A stretch of DNA of 64,000 nucleotides from Aquabacterium fontiphilum (GTDB lineage: Bacteria; Pseudomonadota; Gammaproteobacteria; Burkholderiales; Burkholderiaceae_C). The notes below the pieces were generated by a model. That model saw only the letters and a list, made by a program, of their open reading frames with translations. It had not been told where the DNA came from and made no database searches. The translations under genes were made by a program, and so were the position numbers. Below, piece by piece: positions 1 to 8,450 of the stretch. The stretch spans positions 248,001 to 312,000 of the forward strand of contig NZ_JAAAPN010000002.1 of assembly GCF_009909205.1 (NCBI RefSeq), in the 5' to 3' direction. Each line of letters opens with the position of its first letter. The stretch's first letter is position 1.

Positions 1-854
1 TGCGTTTGGTGCGGCCTGCGCTGCCCGCCAACCTCACGCTGGAATGTGATGTGCCGGACGAACCGGTCTGGATCTGGATCGACCCGACGCAGCTTGAGAA
101 TGCGCTGGTCAACCTGCTGCTGAACGCGCGGGACGCCACGCGGGGGCATGGACGCATCGACGTGGACGTGTCGGTGCAGACGCTGGATGTGGGCCAGGCC
201 GATGCGCTGATGTTGAGCCCGGGTGCGTACGCGCGGCTGTCCGTCCAGGACGACGGGGTGGGCATGGACGCGGCCACGCAGGCGCGCATTTTCGAGCCGT
301 TCTTTACCACCAAGCGGCCCGGCAGCGGGACAGGCCTGGGCATGTCGATGGTCTACGGCTTTGTGCGGCAGTCCGGCGGTGCGGTCGAGTTGCACAGTGC
401 GCCCGGCGCGGGCACCACGGTGAGCCTGTATCTGCCCCTGGCCGACATGCCAGAGGATGACCTGCCGCTGGCTGAAGCACCATTGATGGCGGGTCAGACG
501 GCACATCGCGGTGTGGCGCTGCTGGTGGAAGACGATGCCGACGTGCGCCGCGTGGTCCGCCGCAACCTGCTGGACCTGGGCTATGCCGTGCTGGAAGCCG
601 CCCATGCGCAGGAGGCGCTCGACATCCTGGCCCAGATGTCGGACATCCGGCTGCTGCTGTCCGACATCGTCATGCCCGGCGAGGTCGATGGCGTGATGCT
701 GGCCCGCCATGCACGCCAGCGCCACCCTGGCATGCAGGTCCTGCTGATGAGCGGCTACGCGCCCGACGTCGAGGCGTTGACCGATCTGCCCGTGCTGTCC
801 AAGCCCTTCACCGCGGCCGAGCTGGCCGCTGCCCTGGGCGGAGGCAGCGCATGA
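1..854 (+). CDS. Hybrid sensor histidine kinase, C-terminal part (5' truncated by window)
   Basis: The gene enters from the left edge, reading in codons from base 3, so the sensor and dimerisation domains are not visible. About the first 145 residues form the HATPase_c ATP-binding domain: an N box (ENALVNLLLNARDA), a G1 box (DDGVGMD), an F box (IFEPFFTTK) and a G2 box (GTGLGMSMVYG). After a short linker, a receiver domain occupies roughly residues 165-280, with acidic pocket residues (VEDDAD), the phospho-acceptor Asp in LLLSDIVMPG and a conserved Lys in LSKPF. It is therefore a hybrid kinase able to autophosphorylate and pass phosphate to its own receiver. Its TGA overlaps the ATG of the next response regulator (ATGA), suggesting translational coupling and a shared pathway. 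The input signal cannot be inferred. Confidence 0.9.
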   Translation, partial: RLVRPALPANLTLECDVPDEPVWIWIDPTQLENALVNLLLNARDATRGHGRIDVDVSVQTLDVGQADALMLSPGAYARLSVQDDGVGMDAATQARIFEPFFTTKRPGSGTGLGMSMVYGFVRQSGGAVELHSAPGAGTTVSLYLPLADMPEDDLPLAEAPLMAGQTAHRGVALLVEDDADVRRVVRRNLLDLGYAVLEAAHAQEALDILAQMSDIRLLLSDIVMPGEVDGVMLARHARQRHPGMQVLLMSGYAPDVEALTDLPVLSKPFTAAELAAALGGGSA

Positions 855-1597
855 GCGCGCCCAACCAGCCCTCCGTGTCGGTGCCCTCACAGCGGCCCGC
901 CTTGATCTATGTGATCGAAGACGACGCGTCGATTGCACGGCTCGTGGTCTCGGTGTTGCAGGAGTTCGGCTTCGAGGCCGAGAGCCATGCCTCGGGGGCG
1001 GCGGCCCTGCGGCGCCTGCAGGTACGGCGGCCGGATCTGTGCATCGTCGACCTGGGCCTGCCCGACATGGATGGCATCGAACTGGTGCGCCAGATCAGCC
1101 AACAGACGGCCGCGGGCCTGCTTATTCTGAGCGGGCGCGGACACGCGGCCGACCGCATCATGGGGCTGGAGCTGGGCGGCGACGACTACGTCACCAAGCC
1201 CTTCGAGCCGCGCGAACTGGTCGCCCGCGTACGCAGCATCCTGCGCCGGCGGGCCGTGGCCCCCGGCGGCGTCCAGCCCGAGCCACGGCGGCTGGCGCGT
1301 TTCCCGGGCTGGACGCTGGATTGCGCCGCCAACACGCTGCGGTCTGATGAGGGCGTCGAACACGTGCTGGGCGTGGCCGAAGTGCAGGTACTGCGGGCCT
1401 TTCTGGAGCGCCCGCACCAGATCCTCACGCGCGAGCAACTGATGGGGCGGCGCAACCTGTCGCCCATGGACCGGAGCATCGATGTGCGCATCTCGCGCCT
1501 GCGCCGCAAGATCGAAGACGACCCGATGGACCCGCGCATCATCAAGACGGTCTATGGTGCAGGCTATGTGTTTTCCGCCTCGGTGACCTGGTCCTGA
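851..1597 (+). CDS. OmpR/PhoB-family response regulator
   Basis: This 248-residue protein has an N-terminal receiver domain (about 17-130) with acidic pair E23-D24-D25, phospho-acceptor D67 in IVDLGLPDMDG and conserved K116 in VTKPFEP. A winged-helix DNA-binding domain of the Trans_reg_C type follows (about 150-245), ending with the typical DVRISRLRRKIEDDP and VYGAGYVFS segments. It is a DNA-binding transcription factor activated by phosphorylation. The ATG overlaps the stop of the upstream hybrid kinase by 4 bases, so the two are co-translated and are the likely cognate pair. Target genes are unknown; the next gene downstream has its own LexA-type control and is probably not in the same unit. 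Confidence 0.93.
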   Translation: MSAPNQPSVSVPSQRPALIYVIEDDASIARLVVSVLQEFGFEAESHASGAAALRRLQVRRPDLCIVDLGLPDMDGIELVRQISQQTAAGLLILSGRGHAADRIMGLELGGDDYVTKPFEPRELVARVRSILRRRAVAPGGVQPEPRRLARFPGWTLDCAANTLRSDEGVEHVLGVAEVQVLRAFLERPHQILTREQLMGRRNLSPMDRSIDVRISRLRRKIEDDPMDPRIIKTVYGAGYVFSASVTWS

Positions 1598-1620
1598 GAA
1601 GCCGCTTGCGGTGGCCTGAA

Positions 1621-1640
1621 TACTGTATGAAAATACAGTA
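1621..1640 (+). promoter_or_regulatory. LexA (SOS) box overlapping promoter and start codon
   Basis: The sequence TACTGTATGAAAATACAGTA is an almost perfect dyad matching the gammaproteobacterial and betaproteobacterial LexA consensus CTGT-N8-ACAG (CTGT at 1623-1626, ACAG at 1635-1638), including the flanking TA on both sides. A weak -35 (TTGCGG, 1606-1611) and a -10 (GAAAAT, 1629-1634) with 17-base spacing lie so that LexA would cover the -10. The last base of the box is the A of the ATG of the radical SAM gene, which predicts a leaderless transcript. Confidence 0.85.
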
Positions 1641-2854
1641 TGCGCAAGACCCGCCCGCCCGTGGCGCCCTTCACACCGACCGCGCCAGATGGCGCACCGG
1701 ACGCGCGGCGCCTGGCGGCCCCAGCCAAGGGCCGCGGCACGGCCACCCGGCTGGCCCATCGCTTTACCTCATGGCAGCGTGAGGCTGAAGACGATGGCTG
1801 GGCGCCGCTGGCGCCACAAGCCAGGGTCGTATCGACGGATGGCGATGGCGACAATGACAGCCGAGATGACGACGCCTGGGCGAGCCGCAGCGCGGTGCCA
1901 GGGCGCACCCAGGTCGTGGCCGAGCAGGCCCGCAGCATCCTGTCGCGCAACGACTCTCCCGACATCCCGTTCACGTTGGCGATCAATCCATATCGTGGCT
2001 GCGAGCATGGCTGCATCTACTGCTATGCGCGGCCCACCCACAGCTACCTGAACCTGTCCCCAGGCCTGGATTTCGAGACGCGCCTCGTGGCCAAGGCCAA
2101 CGCGGCCGAGTTGCTCGCGCGTGAGCTCGCGCGGCCGGGCTATGTCTGCAGTCCCATCAACATCGGCTCGGCGACCGATGCTTACCAGCCCGTCGAGCGC
2201 GAGTGGGGCCTGACGCGTGGCGTGCTTTCCGTGCTCGACAGCTGCCGTCACCCGTTCACCATCGTCACCAAATCCGCCGGGGTTGAGCGTGACCTGGATC
2301 TGCTGGCTGCGGCTGCAGCGCGTCAACAGACCTATGTGATGGTGAGCCTCACCACGCTGGATCCGGCGCTCGCCCGCATCCTGGAGCCCCGCGCGGCGGC
2401 GCCGCATCGGCGTTTGCAGGCCGTGCGGCGCCTGCATGCGGCCGGGGTGCCGGTCGGCGTCAATGTGGCGCCCATCATCCCCTTCCTGAACGAGCCCGAG
2501 ATCGAACACCTCATCGACGCGGCGGCCGAGGCCGGCGCCCAGGCCATCCATTACACCGTGGTGCGCCTGCCGTGGGAGGTGCGTCCGCTGTTCGAAGAAT
2601 GGTTGCAGCACCATGTGCCCGAGCGGGCGGGGCGCATCATGGCCCGCATCCATGACCTGCAAGGCGGCCAGGCCTATGACGCCCGCTTTGGCCAGCGCAT
2701 GAAGGGGCAAGGGCTGTGGGCCGACCTGATCCGCCAGCGGGTGCGCAAGGCGGCTGCCCGCCACGGCCTGGGCCACAGTGGCCCGGCGCTGGACACGAGC
2801 CGTTTTGATCCGGGCCTGCTGCAGCCGCCACCCGCGCAGGGCAGCCTGTTCTGA
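1640..2854 (+). CDS. PA0069-family radical SAM protein, SOS-controlled
   Basis: This 404-residue radical SAM enzyme resembles the PA0069/Rv2578c-like family, which is related to spore photoproduct lyase-type proteins. The iron-sulfur motif is CEHGCIYCYA with C121, C125 and C128, preceded by the family signature NPYRG. The early segment KGRGTATRLAHRF followed by EDDGW is also typical of the family N-terminus. It is expected to bind a 4Fe-4S cluster and S-adenosylmethionine; the substrate is not known. A LexA box overlaps the start codon, so it is probably induced by DNA damage, and I recall the Pseudomonas aeruginosa homologue being listed in the LexA regulon. The ATG at 1640 has no Shine-Dalgarno; a GTG at 1661 is an alternative start if the mRNA is not leaderless. 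Confidence 0.88.
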   Translation: MRKTRPPVAPFTPTAPDGAPDARRLAAPAKGRGTATRLAHRFTSWQREAEDDGWAPLAPQARVVSTDGDGDNDSRDDDAWASRSAVPGRTQVVAEQARSILSRNDSPDIPFTLAINPYRGCEHGCIYCYARPTHSYLNLSPGLDFETRLVAKANAAELLARELARPGYVCSPINIGSATDAYQPVEREWGLTRGVLSVLDSCRHPFTIVTKSAGVERDLDLLAAAAARQQTYVMVSLTTLDPALARILEPRAAAPHRRLQAVRRLHAAGVPVGVNVAPIIPFLNEPEIEHLIDAAAEAGAQAIHYTVVRLPWEVRPLFEEWLQHHVPERAGRIMARIHDLQGGQAYDARFGQRMKGQGLWADLIRQRVRKAAARHGLGHSGPALDTSRFDPGLLQPPPAQGSLF

Positions 2855-2869
2855 GCGCCAGGCACCCGC

Positions 2870-4738
2870 TCAGGCTTGGCCTTTGACGTAGATGGGTGCG
2901 AAGGCGTGTCGCTCGATGTCCCGAAGGGTCGGGTCTTCGCCGGCCCACAGTGCCAGCGTCGGGCCGGGCAGGTCGACGGCCTGCTCCAACTGCCGACACA
3001 GACCGTGGCGCTGCGCATCGCTCAGGCCCGGCAGTTCGAGCAACAACAGGTAGGCCACACGGCGCCCGTGGCCCGAAACGTCCCGGCAAACCAGCCAGGC
3101 GCGCGTCACGGCGGGCTCGCGGGCGATGACAGCCAGCGCGTCGTCGAGATCCAGTTCGTCCAGATCATGGCGCGACACGCGTTGCAGCCAGGGTGGCGTG
3201 AGCAGCGCATCCCACACGCTCTGGTCGCTGGCCTGCGCGTCTTTCACGCGTTGTCGCCAGCGGGTCAGTTGCTCCGGCGGTGTCGTGTGAATGTGGGCTT
3301 CCAGCCGCTGCACGGCCTGCCTGGCTGCCCAACTCTGGCGGTTGTCATCGCATTGCCACAGCGCTTCCAGCCAGCCAAGCTGCTCGGCCATGGGCGCATC
3401 CGGCCGCGTCTGCGCCAGTCCCATCAGGGCGCGCGCATAGCCTGGGCGCAGCGCCAGCGCACGCGCGTAGCGGCTGGCCAGGTGGCCCAGGGCGGTCGCG
3501 TCTGTCCAGCGGCGTTCACAGTCGGCCCACATCACCAGCTCTTGCGCGTTGAGCTGTTCGGCTCGCGCCTGCCACGCGTCGGCGCGGGCGCGCAGACGCT
3601 GCAAGCGGGCGTGGTGCGCCTTCCAGGCCGTGGCGTGGTCGCGGCACCATTGCTGATCAAAGTGCTGGATGGCCCGTTCAGCCTGCTTGCCCAGCAGCCC
3701 CAGGGCCGACCGCGTCGACCACGTCGGCAGGCTGGGGCTGGCTGACAGGGCTTCGAGCCGATCCTTCAGGCCAGGATGCGTATCGTCGAAGTTGCTCAGG
3801 CGCTTGAGGCCCTGGCGCAGGGCCTCTGCAGCTTGTGCGGCGTCGGGCGGGCTGACCAGCAGGTGGCGCATGGCCCTGAATGGGCCCTGTGGCAGCGCCT
3901 GAGCGGCGGCGCCCCGCCAGTGGCTGCGCCAGAACGCCCGCGCCAGCCAATCTCCCTTGACCTCGATCTCGACCAGTGCGGCGGCCGTTTCCGCAGGGCC
4001 CACGAGGCTCGCTGCGATGCGGTCGGCTTCGTACTCATCCTGGCGCGCCAGCGCAAAGGTCTGAGCCAGAAACCGGGGCACATACCAGTTCATGAAGCGG
4101 GCTGTCAGCCACGACGCCAGCCCTTCGTCTTGATCCAGTCGGGCGTTGAGCTGGGCCCAGCTCTGGCGGCTGCGGTAGACCCAGGCGGCAAAGCGCCCGT
4201 GGTTGCCGCGCAGGTGGCCGTATTCATGGGCCAGCACCGCCGTCAGGCGCGGTGCGTCCAGCGCCATCACCAGCGGCAAGCCAATGTGCAGCCGGTTGAT
4301 GTGGCCGCCAAACAGCCCTCGCCGCGGCAACTGGGTGATGCTGGCGTTGAACGCATCGTCCAGATACACCTCATCCAGCCGGGGGGCGTTCACCTTCTTG
4401 CGGATGGTGCTCAGCAACTTGAACAGGGCGGGGGCGTCTTCGCGGCGCAGGCGGATGCCCTCGGGCTGGCCGTCCAGCCGCACCCACAGTGCGCGCAGGC
4501 TGGTCCACGCCAAGCCCAGCGCGCCGAGCGCCAGAAAGGCCAGTCCCCAGCGCCGCTGGCCGCCCAGCATGACCGGGATCACCCAGGCCAGCACGGCCAC
4601 GGCGGCCAGCAGGCAGCCTGCCACCCAGGCGTAACCGAGCGCGGCAAACGCCGCCACCTTGCGTCGGTACCGTTGAGGCGCCTCGGCGCTCGCGTATTCG
4701 CTCAGCCGCACGTAATGGATGAACTCGGCCTGTTCCAT
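2870..4738 (-). CDS. M48-family zinc metallopeptidase, membrane anchored
   Basis: This 622-residue protein has two membrane segments near the N-terminus (about 31-56 and 64-86) followed by a peptidase M48 domain with the zinc motif HEYGH at 171-175 in the helix [16 protein letters not shown]. The later [11 protein letters not shown] segment supplies the third zinc ligand, as in HtpX/Ste24-like proteases. The C-terminal half is long, Ala/Arg/Trp-rich and looks helical or TPR-like. I placed the start at 4738 because AGGGA lies nine bases upstream; an in-frame ATG at 4747 overlaps that Shine-Dalgarno and is less likely. It is divergent from argG and ends 15 bases from the convergent radical SAM gene. 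A role in membrane protein quality control is inferred from the family. Confidence 0.87.
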   Translation of the reverse strand: MEQAEFIHYVRLSEYASAEAPQRYRRKVAAFAALGYAWVAGCLLAAVAVLAWVIPVMLGGQRRWGLAFLALGALGLAWTSLRALWVRLDGQPEGIRLRREDAPALFKLLSTIRKKVNAPRLDEVYLDDAFNASITQLPRRGLFGGHINRLHIGLPLVMALDAPRLTAVLAHEYGHLRGNHGRFAAWVYRSRQSWAQLNARLDQDEGLASWLTARFMNWYVPRFLAQTFALARQDEYEADRIAASLVGPAETAAALVEIEVKGDWLARAFWRSHWRGAAAQALPQGPFRAMRHLLVSPPDAAQAAEALRQGLKRLSNFDDTHPGLKDRLEALSASPSLPTWSTRSALGLLGKQAERAIQHFDQQWCRDHATAWKAHHARLQRLRARADAWQARAEQLNAQELVMWADCERRWTDATALGHLASRYARALALRPGYARALMGLAQTRPDAPMAEQLGWLEALWQCDDNRQSWAARQAVQRLEAHIHTTPPEQLTRWRQRVKDAQASDQSVWDALLTPPWLQRVSRHDLDELDLDDALAVIAREPAVTRAWLVCRDVSGHGRRVAYLLLLELPGLSDAQRHGLCRQLEQAVDLPGPTLALWAGEDPTLRDIERHAFAPIYVKGQA

Positions 4739-4884
4739 CGCAGCCATTCCCTGTGTGTTTCGTGTGTGATGACATGCACCCGTGTGGCAAGAATTGCAGC
4801 ACGGATGACGACGCGCGTCACGCCGGGCAAGCACCCGATTTGCACCCCAGTTCGTCGCTTGGTGGCGCGGGCGCGCGGGCGCAC

Positions 4885-4890
4885 TAAAAT
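4885..4890 (+). promoter_or_regulatory. Candidate -10 element for argG
   Basis: TAAAAT lies 31 bases before the argG ATG in the 183-base gap shared with the divergent M48 gene. No convincing -35 is visible at 16-18 bases. The leader in front of the ATG lacks a clear Shine-Dalgarno sequence. Confidence 0.45.
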
Positions 4891-4921
4891 CCGGGGTTTT
4901 GTCAGCTCTGCATCGCCCACC

Positions 4922-6385
4922 ATGCCCAAGACCGTGAAAGCCACGAAGGCCGCCCCGAAAGCCTCGACTCAGGCTGCCCCCAAGGCTGCTCCTAAGGCTG
5001 CTCCCAAGGCGGCCCCCGCACCTGCCGCTGTTGTTCCCGCTGCTGCCGGCAAGGGCAAGCAGGGCATCAAGAAGGTCGTGCTGGCCTACTCGGGCGGTCT
5101 GGATACCTCCATCATCCTGAAGTGGCTGCAGGACGAGTACAACTGCGAAGTCGTCACCTTCACCGCCGACATCGGCCAGGGCGAAGAGATCGAGCCTGCG
5201 CGCGCCAAGGCGCTGAAGATGGGCATCAAGCCCGAGAACATCCACATCGAAGACCTGCGCGAAGAGTTCGTGCGCGACTTTGTGTTCCCCATGTTCCGCG
5301 CCAACGCACTGTACGAAGGCGAATACTTGCTGGGCACCTCCATCGCCCGCCCGCTGATCGCCAAGCGCCTGGTCGAGATCGCCAAGAAGTCCAAGGCCGA
5401 CGCCATCTCGCACGGTGCCACCGGCAAGGGCAACGACCAGGTCCGCTTCGAGCTGGGCGCCTATGCACTGCTGCCGGGCGTGAAGGTGATCGCCCCCTGG
5501 CGTGAGTGGGATCTGCTGAGCCGCGAGAAGCTGCTGGCCTACGCCGACAAGCACGGCATCCCAGTGGACTTCAAGAAGCGCAAGGGCGGCGCGCCTTACT
5601 CAATGGACGCCAACCTGCTGCACATCAGCTACGAAGGCGGCGTGCTGGAAGACCCGAACTTCGAGCCGGAAGCCAACATGTGGCGCCTGACCGTCTCGCC
5701 CGAGAAGGCGCCCAACAAGGCCGAAGTGATCGAGCTGACCTATGCCAAGGGCGACGTGGTCGCCATCAACGGCGTGAAGATGAGCCCTGCCCAGGTGCTG
5801 ACCAAGCTCAACGAGCTGGGCGGCAAGCATGGCATCGGCCGCCTCGACAAGGTCGAGAACCGCTATGTGGGCATGAAGAGCCGCGGCTGCTACGAGACCC
5901 CGGGCGGCACCATTCTGCTGACCGGTCACCGCGCCATCGAGTCGATCACCCTGGACCGCGAAGTGCTGGCCCTGAAGGACGACCTGATGCCCCGTTACGC
6001 CCGCCTGGTCTACAACGGCTACTGGTTCAGCCCCGAGCGCGAACTGCTGCAAGGCCTGATCGACAAGAGCCAGGAAACCGTCAACGGCACCGTCAAGCTC
6101 AAGCTGTACAAGGGCACCATCATGTGCGTGGGCCGTGAATCGGCCACCGACAGCCTGTTCGACCCGCAGATCTCGACCTTCGACGACGACGGTGGCGCCT
6201 ACAACCAGGCCGACGCGGCTGGCTTCATCAAGCTCAACGCCCTGCGCCTGCGCATCGGCGCCAACGTGAAGGCCAAGCGTGCGGCATCGGCCCGCGTCAA
6301 GCCCGCCGTCAAGAAGCCTGCTGCCAAGCCCGTGGCCAAGACGGCGACACCCAAGGCAGCATCGAAGGCCGGCAAGACCAAGTGA
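4922..6385 (+). CDS. argG: Argininosuccinate synthase with basic tails at both ends
   Basis: ArgG condenses citrulline and aspartate with ATP to make argininosuccinate in arginine biosynthesis. The ATP-binding loop AYSGGLDTS is at residues 55-63, whereas in ordinary ArgG it lies near residue 10; the synthase core ends around residue 450. The extra first ~47 residues are Lys/Ala/Pro-rich with APKA repeats, and the last ~37 residues ([14 protein letters not shown] and similar) resemble histone H1-like tails. The N-tail must be translated: the only in-frame start codons before the core are ATG 4922 and GTG 4934, and the next, a GTG inside the first core strand, would remove conserved residues. 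The gene probably forms an operon with ppnP 22 bases downstream. Confidence 0.95.
   Translation: MPKTVKATKAAPKASTQAAPKAAPKAAPKAAPAPAAVVPAAAGKGKQGIKKVVLAYSGGLDTSIILKWLQDEYNCEVVTFTADIGQGEEIEPARAKALKMGIKPENIHIEDLREEFVRDFVFPMFRANALYEGEYLLGTSIARPLIAKRLVEIAKKSKADAISHGATGKGNDQVRFELGAYALLPGVKVIAPWREWDLLSREKLLAYADKHGIPVDFKKRKGGAPYSMDANLLHISYEGGVLEDPNFEPEANMWRLTVSPEKAPNKAEVIELTYAKGDVVAINGVKMSPAQVLTKLNELGGKHGIGRLDKVENRYVGMKSRGCYETPGGTILLTGHRAIESITLDREVLALKDDLMPRYARLVYNGYWFSPERELLQGLIDKSQETVNGTVKLKLYKGTIMCVGRESATDSLFDPQISTFDDDGGAYNQADAAGFIKLNALRLRIGANVKAKRAASARVKPAVKKPAAKPVAKTATPKAASKAGKTK
4973..5008 (+). repeat. Three tandem 12-base repeats in the argG N-terminal tail
   Basis: Three successive units of GCTGCYCCYAAG (4973-4984, 4985-4996, 4997-5008) encode [12 protein letters not shown]. 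The units differ only at third codon positions, so the repeat is young or conserved at the protein level. Copy-number change would lengthen or shorten the tail by four residues without a frameshift. Confidence 0.8.
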
Positions 6386-6407
6386 TCGACTTCAAGGAGT
6401 TTCAAGC

Positions 6408-6725
6408 ATGAGCACCACCACCCTGGCCGGCACCGTCAACACCCAGGCCAACGTCTACTTCGATGGCAAGTGCGTCTCGCACACCGTCACCCTGGCTGAC
6501 GGCACCCGCAAGTCGGTTGGCGTCATCCTGCCTGCCACGCTGACCTTCAACACCGGCGCCCCCGAGATCATGGAAACTGTGACCGGCACGTGCACGGTCA
6601 AGATGGCCGGCTCGGACGAATGGAAGACCTACGGCCCGGGCGAAAGCTACAACGTGCCGGGCAACTCGTCGTTCGAGATCAAGGTCGAGGGCGAGCCTTA
6701 CCACTACATCTGCCATTTCGGCTGA
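6408..6725 (+). CDS. ppnP: Pyrimidine/purine nucleoside phosphorylase PpnP
   Basis: This 105-residue protein is a small cupin of the DUF1255/YaiE family. Family members cleave nucleosides with phosphate to base and ribose-1-phosphate. The conserved segments are [24 protein letters not shown]-type [23 protein letters not shown] and the C-terminal YHYICHFG. The ATG at 6408 has a strong AAGGAG eight bases upstream (6394-6399). It follows argG by 22 bases and a bidirectional terminator sits 41 bases after its stop, so argG-ppnP is likely one transcript. The link to arginine synthesis is not obvious and may be incidental. Confidence 0.92.
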   Translation: MSTTTLAGTVNTQANVYFDGKCVSHTVTLADGTRKSVGVILPATLTFNTGAPEIMETVTGTCTVKMAGSDEWKTYGPGESYNVPGNSSFEIKVEGEPYHYICHFG

Positions 6726-6765
6726 GGTGTCTGCCCTTCGGCTGCGTGCAGCAGTCGGGCGCATG

Positions 6766-6797
6766 AAAAAAGCCGCTGAGAGATCAGCGGCTTTTTT
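6766..6797. terminator. Strong bidirectional intrinsic terminator
   Basis: A run of six A, the stem GCCGCTGA (6772-6779), a GAGA loop, the stem TCAGCGGC (6784-6791) and six T. It can end the argG-ppnP transcript on the plus strand and the csgG-like operon on the minus strand. Confidence 0.95.
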
Positions 6798-6824
6798 ACT
6801 GGGGGCTTGCGCCTCCGTTCGGCC

Positions 6825-7337
6825 TCAGAGCTTCGGCTCCGGGAGCGCGTCCGGATCGGCTTTGTCACAGGCCATCTGCATGGTGCCGATGAGCTCGTCA
6901 TTGAAGTCGAGCAACTCGCCTTCCAGTTCACCCTCCTGGCGGTCAATCGCCAGCCGGATGGTGGCCAGCCGCTTGAGGTTGGGCTGCCAGATCACCCAGG
7001 CGCCGTTGAGCCAATCATGGTGGTAACGCGCGCCGGGCTGACGCAGCTTGTAGACCATGGTGTAGCTGGTCGGCGTCTGCGTGTAGAGCAGGCGCTCACC
7101 CTTGGGCAGCACGTTGGAGCGCGCGATCAGGGCGGTCGTGTTGTTGTCTCTCAGCGCCAGATCCAGATGTCCCGGTTTCGACTTGCCCGAGGCCGACAGC
7201 GTCCCGGTGCACCGCACAAAAAGATGGAACTCGGCGGCGTGAGTTGCCGGGGCCAGCGCGCCGCCGCCCAGCACGGCTGCGGCCAGTGTTGCGCGGAGTG
7301 TCTGCATGCGGCGGGACAGGGGGTGTCCGTGCCGCAT
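6825..7337 (-). CDS. Exported hypothetical protein, partner of CsgG-like lipoprotein
   Basis: This 170-residue protein has a Sec signal peptide: basic start (RHGHPLSRR), hydrophobic stretch LRATLAAAVLGGGAL and a cleavage site near ATHA-AEF. The mature part has no family that I recognise; it contains two Cys residues (in FVRCTGTL and MQMACDKA) that could form a disulfide, and a Tyr/Trp-rich middle (YHHDWLNGAWVIWQPN). The ATG at 7337 shares its A with the TGA of the preceding csgG-like gene, so translation is coupled and the two products probably act together in the periplasm or outer membrane. An internal ATG at 7307 is an alternative start that would leave a shorter signal peptide. Confidence 0.75.
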   Translation of the reverse strand: MRHGHPLSRRMQTLRATLAAAVLGGGALAPATHAAEFHLFVRCTGTLSASGKSKPGHLDLALRDNNTTALIARSNVLPKGERLLYTQTPTSYTMVYKLRQPGARYHHDWLNGAWVIWQPNLKRLATIRLAIDRQEGELEGELLDFNDELIGTMQMACDKADPDALPEPKL

Positions 7338-8254
7338 CACTTGCGCGCGGTGGATTTGGTGGTTGCCGGCTTGGTCGCACCAGCTGCGGGCTTGGCGTCC
7401 AACTCTCGGGATGCGGCAGTGTCGCCGCCCTGGACGCCCAGACGGCCACCCGTCCCCAGACCGCCACGCACCTGTTGCGCCTTGTAGTTGCGCAGGGCCT
7501 TGACCATCTGGTTGAAGGAGTCTGCGAAGGCGGCGGTGATGACCTTGCCCTCAGGGGTCTTGGCGTAGCCGCCCGCACCGCCGCCTACGCCGCCACCGAA
7601 TGCGGCGCCGAATAGCCCGAAATCGAAGTTGGAGGCGGTACCTTCGGCTGCCGAGATCTGGACCCCCGACCGGTTGTCCACCAGCAGCAGGGTGGTTGAC
7701 GCTTCGTTCTTTCCGAGGTTGCCGGCCACAAAGCCCAGTACCCCACCGCCAAAGCCCCCCAGGCCGGCCCGACCGCCGCCGGTCTTGCCAGAGAACTGGA
7801 TGGCCGGGCTCATGGTGTAGTCGGCAGCCACCATCTGACCCTTCTGGAAGTTGCTGCCCGCCCGGGTTTCGTCGCCACGGGCCAGTTCCCGCTCGCGCAT
7901 CATGTTGTTCATGGCGCGGCCGCGGTCGACGATCACAAAGCAGTTCGACTGCTGGATCATCAGGCGCAACACCGGCACGGTCGATCCGAGGCGATGCTCC
8001 TGAAGTGAGCGGTACCACTCGGCGCCGGTGTCTTCTTCGATGGCCAGCGTGCCCAGCGCTTCAGGACAGCTTTCGAGCTGGCTGTTGCGGTTCTCGGCGG
8101 TTTCACCGCCGGCGGCGCCGCTGACCGTGCCTTTGTTGTCTCCAAGTTTGGGCGCCGTGGCCACGCAGCCAGACAGCAGTGCCGCGCCGATCAGCGCTGA
8201 AATGGACAGGGGCAGAGAACGCGCAGGCGCGCGCAGAACGGAGGGGCTCAACAT
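7337..8254 (-). CDS. CsgG/HfaB-family outer-membrane lipoprotein
   Basis: This 305-residue protein has a lipoprotein signal ending LLSGC, with C30 as the predicted lipidated residue. The body contains CsgG-family features: VPVLRLMIQQSNCFVIVDRGRAMNNMMRE, then YTMSPAIQFSGKTGGG, a very glycine-rich region (GLGGFGGGVLGF; FGAAFGGGVGGGAGGY) and a C-terminal ITAAFADSFNQMVKAL. CsgG forms the secretion pore for curli subunits and HfaB anchors holdfast, but no curli genes lie nearby and the glycine-rich stretch is unusual. I chose ATG 8254 because GGGAG lies seven bases upstream. The exported partner gene overlaps its stop codon. A role in secretion or in a surface structure is inference. Confidence 0.82.
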   Translation of the reverse strand: MLSPSVLRAPARSLPLSISALIGAALLSGCVATAPKLGDNKGTVSGAAGGETAENRNSQLESCPEALGTLAIEEDTGAEWYRSLQEHRLGSTVPVLRLMIQQSNCFVIVDRGRAMNNMMRERELARGDETRAGSNFQKGQMVAADYTMSPAIQFSGKTGGGRAGLGGFGGGVLGFVAGNLGKNEASTTLLLVDNRSGVQISAAEGTASNFDFGLFGAAFGGGVGGGAGGYAKTPEGKVITAAFADSFNQMVKALRNYKAQQVRGGLGTGGRLGVQGGDTAASRELDAKPAAGATKPATTKSTARK

Positions 8255-8318
8255 CAATCAACTCCCGAAAGATCTCCTGAATGGCGCGGGATCTTGCAGG
8301 ATCAGATGAGCGTGCGGC

Positions 8319-8334
8319 ACCCCCAGAAGGGGGT
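8319..8334. other. Small inverted repeat in the murB to csgG-like gap
   Basis: ACCCCC (8319-8324), loop AGAA, GGGGGT (8329-8334). There is no T tract. It lies in the 196-base gap between murB and the csgG-like gene, both on the minus strand, and could be a weak terminator or leader structure for the latter. Nothing else is evident in this gap. Confidence 0.4.
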
Positions 8335-8450
8335 TCAGATACATTCGCTTGCAAATGCCCGGGTGGCGGCGACGTTGGGTCGAGACACGTGGCCGAAACA
8401 TACGGCACAGGCATACGGCTGAAGCGTGCAACCCGAACGGCTGCGACCTG

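Noticed and set aside
3776-4921. Upstream extension of argG in the same frame
   Set aside because: It lies antisense to the M48 peptidase and has no Shine-Dalgarno; ArgG starts at 4922.
4739-5554. Upstream extension of the M48 peptidase frame across argG
   Set aside because: The translation is shadow of argG; AGGGA supports ATG 4738.
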